NCBI RefSeq assembly: GCF_030253575.1
Contig: NC_080563.1
Span: forward strand, 35,015,001-35,079,000
Direction of reading: 5' to 3'
Source: Rhododendron vialii
Lineage: Eukaryota; Streptophyta; Magnoliopsida; Ericales; Ericaceae
Length of the DNA stretch: 64,000 nucleotides
The stretch's first letter is position 1. Every line of letters starts with the position of its first letter. The notes under the pieces were generated by a model. That model was not told the DNA's origin, did no database searches, and was given only the letters and a program-made list of their open reading frames with translations. A program made the position numbers and the translations under genes. Positions 1 through 11,761 of this stretch are shown here, in pieces.

Positions 1-142
1 ACGGATTGTAACATTGTCAGTATACTAAAATTTTCCCCTGTTTTTCTTTATCTACCTCTATTTTCAAGGAGCAAGTGATTTCAACTGTAGTAAATGGAGG
101 CCGAACAGCACTACGGGCCAAGATAAATTATTATAAGCTTAC

Positions 143-2170
143 CTTCAACCTTTTGTTTTGGATTCTTCTTTTGCTTCCTCTTTCTTAGAAAGATGCAAAC
201 GCAGACAATGAATCCTATCACAGAACCTATTGTCGAAACAACAATAATGATGACTGTTCGAGTTGTATTATCATCCTTTCCTGCAAAATCCAGAAATTCT
301 TTCTTTAGCACTTTACATAAGCTGAATTTAAAATGTTTCATAAGGTTGTAACATAGTATATATTGACGTGAAGGTTTCTAGATCCATGAAATGTAAAATG
401 ACCGTCACATATCAGATGTTCCTCTTTCAGGAATGCACGACAGTCATATTCGTTTGATAATTATTTTTCCTGAAAACTAAAGTTGTTTGGAAGCTGATCC
501 AACAACGCACTATTCCTCATGTAAAACCTTGTCTAGCATGCCATGATGCTATGAAGAACCAACAGGCCTAACTTGTCACAACTCGCCGTATCCGTGTCAG
601 AAATGTATGGGAGAGTTGGTGCTCTTACATGTTACCAAAGCTTAGGTTCTGGAAGATCTTTAGTTCAAGACTCTTTGTTTGCAATTTGTTCCCCATTTGA
701 ATTATGTTTCTCCCCTTTCTCAACGAAAAGGCAAGTCCTTCGGTTCCAGGTTCTAGTGATGGCTCACCAGTAAGAGATCAACGAAAAGCAAGCCTTCTTT
801 GCATTTCTCTTCGCTCAATGTATGGATGTTTGCATCTCTATGTGCAAGACGGGGTTGCACGTGATGGAAGGTGTTGAATAGTTTGATATATTGTCATGCA
901 TATTTCCTAACAGCTTAAGCTTTTGGGAGAGTTGGTGTTCTTACAACACCGACCCGCCTCACACATACGTACATGTGTGACAGGGGTGATAAGATTATGT
1001 CAACTCAATAAAGTAAACCCTATCTTTCAACTTGAGATTCTTATGAAATAAGTGCATATCAACCTTCACGTAATGCAGTAGTGCTAGTAGGTCTATGGAA
1101 AAGGAAAAGAAAAAGAAAACGAACCACGTAATGCAGTCTTGGCAGCACTACATTTTTTTTTCTTCTGTTCAGCATGGGCCCGTCAAAAGGAATGTAGTGC
1201 TGCCAACACGGTATTATTGCAGTTCATTTGACACTGTGGTTTGTCCAGATTCCTTAAAAAAGAGGCCAAAAATTAGCAGAAGTATAGCCTTGAGTTACTA
1301 GTAATAAATTGGTGCTAGAATTGGTAAGACTCCATGCATGCACCGTGCAGACATGAACATACCTGGCGGTGGTGGAGGAGGAGCAAAAGTAACTGGCGGT
1401 GGAGGGGGCGGGGGCGGCGGTGCATCACCAACTGAAGATTCCACAAAAGGGGACAGATCATACTGAAAAATACAGCTTGGTGTCATAACATTCACAAATC
1501 TCGTCCTAAGAAAACCGTCCGTGTAAACTGCCTTCGCCGCCCTTAGACAACTGGTACAATCATCAGATGACAGGCCAGGGACACACTGCATTAGTCCGTA
1601 CACATTCTTATACTCGGTATAATTCTTCTTATCCGTTGCAAACTTAAGGGAAGAATTACCTTCAGCCGCCCTGCTTATAAGCTTATCGACCAAATCAACC
1701 AGCGCCACATATATATACAATTCATCTGTGTCACCTTTAATGCTTCCCCCATACACGACTTGGGCCTGTTGCCAGTCCACGGATGCGAAAAATGACTTGT
1801 TAGAGAACCGGACAATACAATGAGAAGTTGATCCAAAATCATACGCATCTTTTTGGTTTGAACATTTTGTCATTATAGCCTGGATCGAGGAATTGACACA
1901 TTCAAAACAACTTTGGTTCGTAAGGTCACCCCTGCAGAGTGCGAGAGCGTAGATAGTCTCGGAGTCTTGCTGTGGGACAGTGGCGGTGTAAAATCCACCG
2001 TACGTGCTGTTTGTGGTGACATTATAGGGGAGGGAAGAGAGAATTAGGTTGCGGTTTATGCCGTACGTGCTGTTTGCGGTGAAATTATTATTGGAACAGA
2101 ATTGAGCAATTGTCAGGGGAAAGGTTGCGAGTATACAAGAAAGAAGGACAAGCAAATTCAAAGTGCCCAT
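143..2170 (-). CDS. Cysteine-rich receptor-like kinase CRK-A, 5' part only (cut by window edge)
   Basis: CRK-A is the first two exons of a CRK, a plasma-membrane receptor kinase family involved in stress and immune signalling. Exon 1 (2170-1363) encodes a signal peptide of about 23 residues and two DUF26/Gnk2 domains. Each domain shows C-x8-C-x2-C (CRGDLTNQSCFEC and CVPGLSSDDCTSC). A proline-rich hinge with runs of up to ten prolines follows, then a donor at 1362-1361. Exon 2 (280-143) encodes the single membrane span ([20 protein letters not shown]) and a basic stop-transfer stretch. The kinase exons lie left of position 1. It is closely related to CRK-B, with the same exon-1 splice phase. 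Differences include a KGDTDELYIYVAL stretch in place of the CRK-B sequence before the second domain, and a different hinge. No stop or frameshift is seen in the visible part. Whether the kinase half is intact cannot be judged here. Confidence 0.88.
1139..1206. repeat. Short perfect hairpin in CRK-A intron 1
   Basis: A 16-bp perfect inverted repeat (TTGGCAGCACTACATT and its complement) surrounds a loop of about 36 bases inside intron 1. The same hairpin, with one stem mismatch, is in CRK-B intron 1 at about 17664-17729, so it predates the duplication. It could be a tiny foldback element or a structured intron segment. Confidence 0.6.
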
Positions 2171-3330
2171 CAGTGATTGAGTTCAAGAACGACGCTTTCT
2201 AAAGGCTTTTCTTTTCTTCAGTACCAGTTGTAAAAGTACTGGAGGAATATCTAGTTCCATGTTCTTTTATCCCAATTTTTGTGGTTAAATAGAGCATTCA
2301 TGAATTAAAGAGAATACCTACAGTGGGTTTATTAACTGAGTCATTTTTCTTTGACGCTGTCGTAAATAGGAGAGAAATTTCAAAGTCAGCTATGGGCCAG
2401 CCAGAGGAAGGAATACCAAAAGCAGAGGGTCGATTTCAGACGCGCTAACTTGGAGCATAAAGGAAACAACTACAGAAACCCACGCAAAAGCCTAACGAAG
2501 CTGCTTAACATGTTGAACCTGTCAAAGGTTTTTTCAAAAGCAATTTGGGGATTCATTCTTTATTTCTTTTGTGGCCTATTCCCTAGTTAAACTTGAACCT
2601 GTCAAAGGTTTTCAACGAATTCTAACTCCAAAAGTTATCGAGGTTTTCGGTCATTTTTCTTATTTGAGTGTGTATCATATGCACTATCGTTGAAACACAC
2701 CAAAATGTTATGATTCCCAATATGTTATGAATTTCGTTGAAACACACCAAAATATTATGATTTCCAAAATGTTATGAATCTATTGCTAAAAAGTTACGAA
2801 TCATATTGATAAAAAGTTACGAATTTTTAAAATAAAAGTTACGATACGAAATAAAATATTATGAATGACCGGTCCTATAAGTAATTTTTTATGAGACAGC
2901 ACAATATTAACTACACAATAGGTGCATATGGGGTTTAGAGACCAAAACGACATGTCGAACATTTTTAAAAAAAAGGAAGGTTCAGAGATCTAGAACCAGC
3001 CTTGTTTTTGGACAAAAAAAGAAACTTTAAGAGAAAGTGGAACGGTCCCATACTCAGCTACCATTACAGGGAATCATCTAGAACTTAAAAGTCTTTTCAA
3101 AACCAAACAAAGTTTGACAGAGATAGGAGTGGTCCAGGCAATAAAGAGAAACCATCATGGTGGGAAATTTCCTGCATTGCTCATGTGGTCAAGGCCAAAT
3201 ACAATTCATCTTGACCAATTAAGTCACCCTCAGCATTACATGCACCTAGAGAAAATTTCCAAGTAACCAATTTTTGGCAAACAGGAGGAGAATTGTACAC
3301 AATACTCAACCATAGGAACAATCAATATAT
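2171..3330 (-). promoter_or_regulatory. CRK-A upstream region
   Basis: Noncoding DNA directly upstream of the CRK-A start codon, homologous to 18700-19535 upstream of CRK-B. A TATA-like TCTATTTAAC lies on the minus strand at about 2284-2293, some 115 bases before the ATG. Two CCTGTCAAAGG motifs (about 2518 and 2598) contain the TTGAC W-box core on the minus strand. CRK-B has lost both. The conserved block CTGCCATTACAGGGGAATCA-like near 3060 is also found in CRK-B and in the relic at 7150-7870. Confidence 0.55.
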
Positions 3331-5115
3331 TTTGAGTAACACTCTATGTTTTGATTTAGATTTTATTATTCGAATCATGATTATATGAACTTAAATGATT
3401 TATTTACGATATTAATTTTTTCTATCAAATCTTGTGTGCGAATTCCTAGGTTTTATGTTCATACAATGGTTTTAAATGTTTTATGATAACCGGTTGGATG
3501 AATTATTCTACGTAAGATGCGTCGTGCCGATGAGACGATCTGTGCTTGATTAGAGATGGTTCGTACTAGTAACACGATTCGTGCTATGCGGAGATAATCC
3601 ATGCCGACTGGTGATTCATAAATTGTCTTTAGGAAATATCGCTAGGGCTTGCAATCCTAAGGTATTGAGCTGGTTGATTCGAATAGTTGACCTCTAATTG
3701 TTATATCACATGTTGATCGAAACATGGCCCGAAACAACATCTTGTCCCACTTCACATCAAATGTTTGAGAGACTAAAGCCAGAAGTCATTCAATGGAACA
3801 AAGAACGGAAAAACTTACCATGGCAACAATACCATAAGAAAAGATTACAAATGTAAAACACAATTCCAAGAGACGCTCTTTTTTCTAGCATTGTGACAAA
3901 AAGTACCCACCCCACTGAAGGGTGTTTAACTTACTTTTTCTTTTTCCTCCTTTCCAAATTGGGCTGCCTTGTCTACTCTAAAGTTTCTACTTTTGCTCCT
4001 TTTAAAAAACCTTCATTAAAGTTCCAAAAATCTAACAATACTTTCAATCTCACATCAACAAAGCCTTTAGTAGAATAAACTCCCTCAACAATTTGAATGG
4101 CAATAGACAACTACTAACAAGCAAAAAGTTGTATCAAGATAGATATATATGTAACAACTCGTTCAATACCAGGTACAGTTCTCTGAAACTTGAAAGGGGA
4201 TTTCGAGTGCATTACCAAAATCTTTCCGCTCGAAGCGAAAAAGCAGACACACTTACATGTACTCATTTTACAAGTGTGAACTTTTAAGCAAAACTCTTTT
4301 GCTGAACTATCAATTTTTAGCAAGTAGAAGTAACAAACATAGGAAGAAACTTTGTCAAGCGTTACTTCAATAAAATCACATAAGAAATAGGTGATGATGT
4401 ACATGTATGTGTAGGACAATCCGATGGTTGATGTCATCAAGGAAGCTTAGCATAATATGCATCTTTGCAATTTTTTCTAGTTCGTAGTGGAAGATCTTAT
4501 CAAGAATCAGAAATGACTTTATATTTTCTCCTTAAACGATGTCCAAAAGACAAAAAGATCAGAGGGCTCAAAACTTTTCCAAAACCCAGCAGTATGACGT
4601 TGCCATATATGGATATTACTATCCTCAAGTACACCGGGGGATGGAGGAGACAACTCAGAGTAAACAGCTGCTAGAAAATCACCATTCACCGAGAAAGCAT
4701 GACAAAACAAGTTCACTTATCACAAGGCAAATTACCAGAAAATACGAAGTCATTTCGACTCTTCCATATAGACCAATACACATGAGCAATTAAACCGAGT
4801 TTGGGCAACCGATCAGTAGATAGACAATCAAACTAATCAAACCATTTGATAGCAGAACCAACATTGAAATCTCATATTTCTGATTTGTGTTATGCCTATC
4901 TACACAACTTCCAGGACAAGCAAATCCACTCTCAGACATACATACGAAAACAGAAACACACAAGCATACGCACGTTCGAAAGCCAAACAAGTAGTAATAG
5001 GTCAATGAATCAGCGATATTCTAAGGCCGATACTATTCTTTCCAAAACGACGAAATTGATAATTATAGAAAAAATATTTTGACCTTGTAATGAACGACTA
5101 GGACTTAGATATTGA
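3331..5115. other. Duplicated noncoding DNA downstream of the hAT relic
   Basis: I see no gene. The region is paralogous to 21575-21930 and 24430-25816. Short open frames in it (for example near 3893-4078) recur at 24615-24797 only because the DNA is duplicated, and they match no family I recognise. The part near 4900-5100 is 3' flank of the minus-strand hAT pseudogene. Confidence 0.6.
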
Positions 5116-5955
5116 CTAATGAAGCGCATAACATAACCTTTGACAATCGACCCAACGAGGCGTCAGCTTTTGAAAGCTTGGTAAAATGGTATCGTTTCCA
5201 ACTCCATCAATGATATCTTGCTCTAGGTACAAAACCAGCCTATCACTCATCCATAGGTCTCCCGTTTCATTGGCCAACCGATTCTTCACAATGTTCAGAC
5301 CAGAAAACGCCCTCTTAGCAGTCGCAACTGGTAAATACCAATGCTAACGTCAAAAGCAAGTAAACCAATGAGTTCACTGATCTACTCTCCACCAATTTTT
5401 TTTTTTTTTTGAATCAGCAAAGAAAGGTTTCCCTATCACTCTCCACCATTTTTTACCAAGCTCACTAATTGTATTCAGCCTTAAGAAGTCATTACTAGAG
5501 CGCACATCCAAAAGGTAAGTTTCAAGCTGATTGTCAAGTACCATGAGTTCTATTGGAGAAAAGTCATTTGGATAAAACTCAGCAAGGCACGTCAATTTTT
5601 TCTTGTCAATCCTAGAGAACCAGTTAGATGGAATCAAACATGCCACACAAAGTAGCAACTCAATGCTCGAGTCAGGAAAACGAGCATTAATTGGTTCTTG
5701 AATCTGCAAGACATCACAGAATACCTCGACCCTGTAGTATTGCAAGTTCGTAATCTCCTGAACTTCACCACTTCTTTGCCCTTTCCTAGTTAAGAGATCA
5801 TCCATATTAGGAACGTCAATTTCATTGTCTGCACAAAATGTGGAAACCTCATCAAGTAATTAGGAGGTCCAACCACTCTCCCTCATCATGCAAAATCGTC
5901 TTTTGGACACTTCAAGTAATTCCACAGCATTCACAATACCGCTATTGTCTCATTG
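5116..5955 (-). pseudogene. hAT transposase (TTF zinc-finger type), 3' relic, copy A
   Basis: Minus-strand frames encode the C-terminal third of a plant TTF-type zinc-finger/hAT transposase: a YYRVEVFCDVLQIQE-like start, SSIELLLCVACLIPSNWF, LAEFYPNDFSPIELMVLDNQ, then the dimerisation-domain end with LWMSDRLVLYLEQD and a stop near 5118-5116. Homology to copy B stops sharply near 5955, so the DNA-binding and catalytic parts are missing. A poly-T run near 5399 interrupts the frame. It is a dead fragment. Confidence 0.8.
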
Positions 5956-7149
5956 AGATCTATCAAACAATATCCATATTGCATATAAATAATAATGTAA
6001 ACGGTGCCAAATGAATTAATGTAGTTCAGAAACCGCAATTCCTAAAATTGCAGAGACCTCCGGACGCGTTTTGAATCTGAATTTCAAAGAATATGAGCAA
6101 GAACTTGGACCACTAAAAAGGAAAATACAACCATAGCACTGCATTCCAATTGATGATGAAAGAACTTTCAACAGACATTAAGTAGATTGAAAAAAGATGC
6201 AACAAGCAGTTTGTTGGTCCGCTTTTCAAAGTGCTTACATCAAACTGAAGGTGGATTTGGATTACATGGTAGCAGATTTGTTACTTCAAGTTGGATATAT
6301 CAAGGTCCTGCCAACCACATTATATGTTGCTAATACTTCTACTATATATATCAGGTATATATATCTTAATCACTTGTGGCAAAAAGTTTGAGCTCTCGTT
6401 TCAGAATTGTGCGACATTATATTGTGTGCTTCCCTAGCGAGCTGTGCGTTTGTGCCTCCACCTTTTTTCGAGAGAGGAGATAATAATTAGTGGGGGAATA
6501 ATGCGAGGCCAAGTGGAGGGAGTTGAGGAACCGGAGTCTATTGCATGTAGAGAAAAGATGGGAGGGGTGAGTCTTTTGAGGGTGCTGTGGTTTGAGCACA
6601 TTATCTGCAATAGGCTTTTCCCTTCCCCACTTTCATATACTCTTTTGTTAGTACTCTTATAGGTAGTGGACTTGTCTCATGTTGTGAGATTAAATGCTGT
6701 GTTCTCATTGATCCAATATCCGTAAATGTGTGTGGCATACTAAATTTCATTGTTGATCTATCCTTGAATTTTGTTTCTCATCCTATCTAAGGGGTCTGTC
6801 GCCATGTACGTTACGTACAGATTTCTCGTTTTGTGGGGCTGATTGGTGTTCTCAGTTTTTGCGTACTCATCGAAATCTTTCAAACAAAATCAATATTGCA
6901 TATTTTTATATTTCAGTAATCTCATTATTTTTAAGCTTGAAAATTGCAAAAAAATAATAATAAATAACATTTTTGAGTTTGTGGAACGGCCCCTAAGCTA
7001 ATGATCAAGCGTTCAAGGTCGGTAATGAGGGGTTGGAGGAACAATGGATGCATGCAATCCAAATTCCAAACTAAACTCTAAACTTCTTAAATAGAGGCAT
7101 AAGGAGTACTTAAAAATCCAATAATAATTATAAAAAAAACAAAAAACAA
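5956..7149. other. Unassigned spacer between hAT relic and CRK upstream relic
   Basis: AT-rich DNA without a convincing coding region. Open frames here are shorter than 75 codons, overlap each other on opposite strands and match nothing I know. No terminal inverted repeats were found. Confidence 0.4.
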
Positions 7150-7870
7150 AACCACAAGTACGACGCTTTCTGTAAAAGCTTTTCTTTTCTCCAGGAGCAC
7201 CTGAAAAAAGTACGAGGAAGCTTACCATGTTCTCACTAGGCGTCCGGGGAAACCATAGAATCTCATCAAAGCTTTGCTACCGATTGACAATTACTACAAT
7301 CTTTTCTTTTTGCTAATGTATAGGAGGGAATAAGGAAAGGGAAAGAAACAATTCCTGGAGTTATATAAAATTTGAACCCAATCGTCATGCTTGAACGAAA
7401 GTGCCTTGATCAGTAGGCCACTGACAATTATGTCCTCTAGTTTTACTTGTAAAATCGAACAAATTCGTATGCAAACTTCTTACGTGGAACTCAGACCGGG
7501 TGGTTGTTCAAAAGCATTTGGTGATTTATTCGTTCTTTCTTTTTTGGCCTAATCCCTGTCAAAGGTACGTTTTGCAATATTATCGCAAGACCGATAACAT
7601 AACAATCCCCTTAGCAGACTACGACTTCCCATGTCAAACGGAAACAAAAATAAATAGCAAAACGAAACAAGAAAGCAAGCAAGAAAGAAATGATAGAAAA
7701 CAACGATTTTTAACTTCATAAGTTTTCAAGATTTTCGCCCATTTGCCTAATTGGTCCTTTCAACGCGTCCTATGTGGAAACTTCGTTACTTAGCTGCCAT
7801 TACAGGGGAATCATCAAGAATTTAATAAGTCTTTCCAAAGCCAAATAAAAATACGGTAGACTAGTACAAA
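7150..7870 (-). repeat. Third, decayed copy of the CRK upstream region without its gene
   Basis: The block begins with ACGACGCTTTCT and AAGCTTTTCTTTTCT, the same motifs found just before the ATG of CRK-A (about 2188) and CRK-B (about 18720). It continues with counterparts of the GTGATTTATTCGTTCTTTCT-like, TTTTCGCCCATTT and GCTGCCATTACAGGGGAATC segments seen near 19080-19290. Homology ends within about 20 bases of where the start codon should be, and no CRK exon lies to its left. It marks a lost third CRK. Confidence 0.6.
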
Positions 7871-7929
7871 TATGCACACACTTATATTATGGGCAGAAAA
7901 ATCATATGGACAATATCGCGTAGAGATAA

Positions 7930-8160
7930 TATTAGTAACTTTTGTAGGGACTTGGAGTCCAAGTCTTACGGATCTCCTATTTTGTGGTCCTAGTCTTAAG
8001 GATCTCCTAATTTGTAGCTATTTGCCTAGTTAGTTTACAATCTCTATATAAGATACCGCAACTCATGAATAAAGAAAATTATCGTTTATCATCAAACACT
8101 TGTGTTTAATCAGAGGCTTGGGTTTCTCAATCAACCAAAGTTAACTTGTTGCTTCATTTT
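7930..8160 (+). mobile_element. LTR-like fragment, family 1
   Basis: It shares GGAGTCCAAGTCTT, TCTTAAGGATCTCCTA, CTATATAAGATA and AAACACTTGTGTT with 34270-34540. The TATA box (TATATAAG), the AATAAAG shortly after and the repeated occurrence fit an LTR of a Copia-type element. Exact ends and a target duplication were not found. Confidence 0.45.
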
Positions 8161-8165
8161 TTTTT

Positions 8166-9548
8166 ACCTCTTTTCACAGGGTTCCCACGGACAATAGAAA
8201 ATCCTTAATTCATACCAGACAATTCAACCCACCCCAAGTGGTTTAGTCAAGTTGGATGAGAAAGAAAATAGGTGATTGTCTATATATCTTTGATGAGGTC
8301 GCATGTTCGAATTACACATAGGCCAAAAAATTCCAAACCTTGGATCCACCCGAGAGTTTGCCCAGTCAGTAACTTCACAATCACGGAACTAGTTGAGGTG
8401 CACGCAAGCTGGCCCGGACAACGAGGTGTGCGCAAGCTGAACTATCAAGGAGTTGGGGCACGGTGTTTGGGCTCTTACTCACTGTTGTTGTAAAGTGTGA
8501 ACACAGCATTGTATTTGACCCGTTTGGCCAAGAAGGGTGACAAAGTGGATGAAAATGACAAAGATTTGTGGGCTGATGTGAAGGCCGGGCTCATGATTCT
8601 GTCCGACGTTGTATCCATAGGAAATTCCCTCTAGCTACGAAGAGAGAGGAAAAGTTTTGAACTTGTACAAATTTGTGATGTTGTCAACACAACTAGTCTT
8701 TGTTGGCGTTCAACTCTACAGAGCCACTATCGCAGCATCAGGTGATCTGGCGCCAATGACTAAAGAGTTTTTTGCTGATAAGTGCGTCGTTTTGTTCGTT
8801 ATCTCTTGCTCTACAGTTGAATGGCCCAGGATTTATTCAAATTTTGAGGTTTGTTCATGGTAGCAGGATATCTTTATTAGGCAGGTATGCTTCCATTATT
8901 CAACCTTATGATAAGTGCATGGTATTGTTTGTTATCTCTTGCGTATTGTTGGGTCTGATTTCACTGGTCAAGCTAAAGGGAAATGAAAGTGAAGTAGTAT
9001 TGGAGGACCAATATGTGGAGTTAGGATTGCTTCCGAAAAGTACTACATATCCTAGGACGACTCAAGAGTTCTGGCAAGGCCTAGCTGACTGAAACCATTG
9101 CAAGGAAACTCTCATCGACATGCTAATTGACAACAAGAGAATTAAAATACAGCTAATTCAAGATGACAAAATTCTATCGAGCAGAATGGGTGAATCGAGC
9201 AGAATGCGAGTAAAGAGGACCAATATGTGGAGTCAGGATTGCTTCCGAAAAGTACTGCATATCCAAGGACGACTCAAGAGTTCTAGCAAGGCCTAGCTGA
9301 CCGAAACCATTGCAAGGAAACTCTCATCGACATGCTAATTGACAACAAGAGAATTAAAATACAGCTAATTCAAGATGACAAAATTCTATCGAGCAGAATG
9401 CGAGTAAAGAGACCTCTTTAAAACTACTTTGACTCTATTGTTTCTCAATCCAACTTTTAGATATTGTTGTACTCCTGTAAACAACTGTCTCCATATCTTA
9501 TTTCCATGTATTGTATTTGATTGTACTGATTCTACTGAATATATTGTA
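8166..9548 (+). other. Unassigned stretch with decayed coding-like sequence
   Basis: Around 8520-9100 the plus strand reads as broken protein-like sequence (for example KDLWADVKAGLMILSDVVS, then a frame ending TTYPRTTQEFWQGLAD). Stops interrupt it and I cannot assign it to a family. It may be a captured or decayed gene fragment. Confidence 0.3.
9000..9414. repeat. Two-copy tandem duplication, period about 212 bp
   Basis: AGGACCAATATGTGGAGT at 9004 recurs at 9216. The following 200 bases are nearly identical, including CTCATCGACATGCTAATTGA. A handful of substitutions separate the copies, so the duplication is fairly recent. Confidence 0.8.
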
Positions 9549-10144
9549 GGCTTATTTGGTCCTTACAAATAAGGCTCGGTTTCAATTTCATCCTCCTAAA
9601 AATTTTCGTTTCAATTTTACCCTCATAGTTTTAACACGATTTCAATGTTACCCTTCCCATTAAATTTGGATGAAAAATGCTTGTGTAGCAAACGGTTGGG
9701 TGATTATGGGACATTTTTTACACAGTCATCCTCCACCTGTTAAAAAAAAAAACCCTAAAAACCAAAATCCATTCCCTATCTCTTCGTTTCCCCCCAATTT
9801 TCGTTCCCCTAGTGACTTAAAACCCTAAACCTAAATCCCCCAAATCATTTCCCTCCAAACCCAGCAAACAAACACCTTCCCTAAATGTTTCCGCCGAAAC
9901 CCACCCTTAACTCGACAATGTTGGCAAAATCAAGAGAAGAAGATCAACGCGCAGGGTCAACAACTCGAACAGGAGTGGTACACGCTAAAGCCAAGGTAAA
10001 TCAATGGGATTGAGGTTTTTCGTTTGTCGGCTAAATCTATCTTAAATAATACTTGGGCAACAAATATTAGTATTATAGTATTTTTATTTTTAAACACCAT
10101 CTTTTTGTATTGTATTCGTTGAAAAACAAAGGCCACAATAGAGA

Positions 10145-10696
10145 TTGGTTGGAGGCAATAAAGACTTGCCTGGGGAATCTTCAAGTCAAGCAACACAAAC
10201 ACAGGTAACAACCGTAACATGCAAGCCGTACCCCCCTTTTCTAATGCTTAACTGTATGTTTAAGTCTTGTTTGTACCTTTTTGTAATGGTTTATATATCG
10301 GTGCAAGGTACAAGGGCAGACAAGAGTATTATTGGTCCAAGGGGAGGTCAAAAGCAGGCACCAAAAGGTGGTCCCAAAGCTAGCCCAAAGAAAACTCCAA
10401 ATGGTAGTCCCAAAGCTAGCCTAAAGAAAACTCTAAATGGTGGTCCTAAGAAGGCTCGAAAAGGTCATTCCAGTGGCCCACAACAGAGGTCCATTCCGGC
10501 AAGTTTGACCCAACCACCTCCAACCATTGTGACTCCATCCCAATTCCAGCCACCATCCTCAATTCTAGCCTCCAGTTCTGCTCCACCCGGCCCCAGCACA
10601 ATGAGAAAGAAGCCCACCACCCAAGGCCCAAACAGAGGGTTGAAAAGATCAAGGGTTAGCAATGTCAGATTGAAGGACATTTATGACTGGACCTAA
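10145..10696 (+). pseudogene. Low-complexity coding fragment inside the Mutator-like element
   Basis: A 183-codon frame rich in Lys, Pro, Gly and Ser, with repeats such as GGPKASPKKTPNGSPKASLK. It ends SNVRLKDIYDWT. A donor-like CAG/GTAACA near 10204 and an acceptor-like GCAAG near 10307 suggest that the middle is an intron. The basic tail resembles C-terminal ends of plant MULE transposases, but no catalytic or SWIM domain is present. On the minus strand near 11426 a Ser-rich start (MATSSSNSSASSRRD) recalls GRF-zinc-finger proteins common in plant transposons. It breaks at once. Confidence 0.35.
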
Positions 10697-11761
10697 ACGA
10701 CAAGTTTGGGCTGTACAAACTGTTAAATATGCTGTCCCAATCAATGTTTTTTGTTTATGCAATCCTAGTAGGTATTGTAATGGCCAAAAACTTTAAGTTG
10801 GCTTCTTTTGGGTAATTATTGAAGTTAATGGTATTGTACTGGGCACAAACTTGAAGTTGGCTTCTAATAGTATTTGGTAATGTAATGACTTTTGGAGCAG
10901 GCTTGGCTATGAAATGACTTCTCTTGGGTAATTATTGAAGTTGTGTCTCCAATGTTTTAGTGTATTTTTGGTATACTGTGATGATGCTGAATCTGATGAG
11001 AATCTGGTACCATTATGCTACAGCAACTTTGATTTATGTGATGGCATCTTTTGCTAAATCTGCTACCATTATGCTGAATTTTTTTTTACTACGTTGTTGT
11101 TTGCTGTTGGTTCTGCTTTGGATTTGGCTCATGGGGTAAGCCATGTTAAAAGACATGGATTTGGTTCTACTATGGTAACTAGCTCTGTCAATCACTATAG
11201 AGATTTGTGGTGCAAACTGATTTTGGAATGTAATTCTGCTACTTTTTTTTGGTCCTTGATTGATCAATGGTTCATGGGGTTAGCAATGTAGTGCACTGCA
11301 TTAGTTGTAACATGACACATGTTTTTGCATTAGTTGTAACATGAAGTCGTCAACACTGGTTTCTCGCCTCACTTGCAAACCCGATCCCTTCGACTGCTTG
11401 CACTGCTGTTTGATGAAGAGGTAGCCATTACTAAGGTCGACAATGCATCTCCTTTGTGATGGTGAGGGTTTTTGGTAAGGTTCACGATGGTTTTGGGGGA
11501 TCACATTTAATGGGAGAAGAGATTTGAGAGAAGAGTTTTTGGGTGCAGCTGGTTTAGTTTTAGGTTTTAGTCACTGGAGAAACTAGAATTGGGGTGAAAC
11601 AAAGAGTAAGGAATGGATTTTGGTTTTTAGGGTTTTTTTATCTTTTACAGGTGGAGGATTACTGTGTAAAAGAATGTCCCACAATCACCCAACCGTTTGC
11701 CACACAAGCATTTTCCATCCAAATTTAACGGGAAGGGTAACATTGAAATCGTGTTAAAATT

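Larger units (their letters stand above)
1..5955. repeat. Copy A of a large direct duplication (CRK plus hAT 3' part)
   Basis: This stretch aligns by eye with 16757-26610, in the same order and orientation. The left edge matches from about 16757; CRK exon 1 matches 18699-17874; the CRK upstream region matches 18700-19535; 3335-3700 matches 21575-21930; 3700-5955 matches 24430-26605. Copy B has extra DNA at about 19536-21570 and 21930-24430. Copy A ends abruptly inside the hAT coding region near 5955. The duplication runs off the left edge, so its full size is unknown. Confidence 0.85.

Noticed and set aside
3893..4793. Small frames seemingly conserved at 24615-25161
   Set aside because: The similarity is DNA-level from the segmental duplication. 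Frames differ in length and end, with no sign of protein-level constraint.
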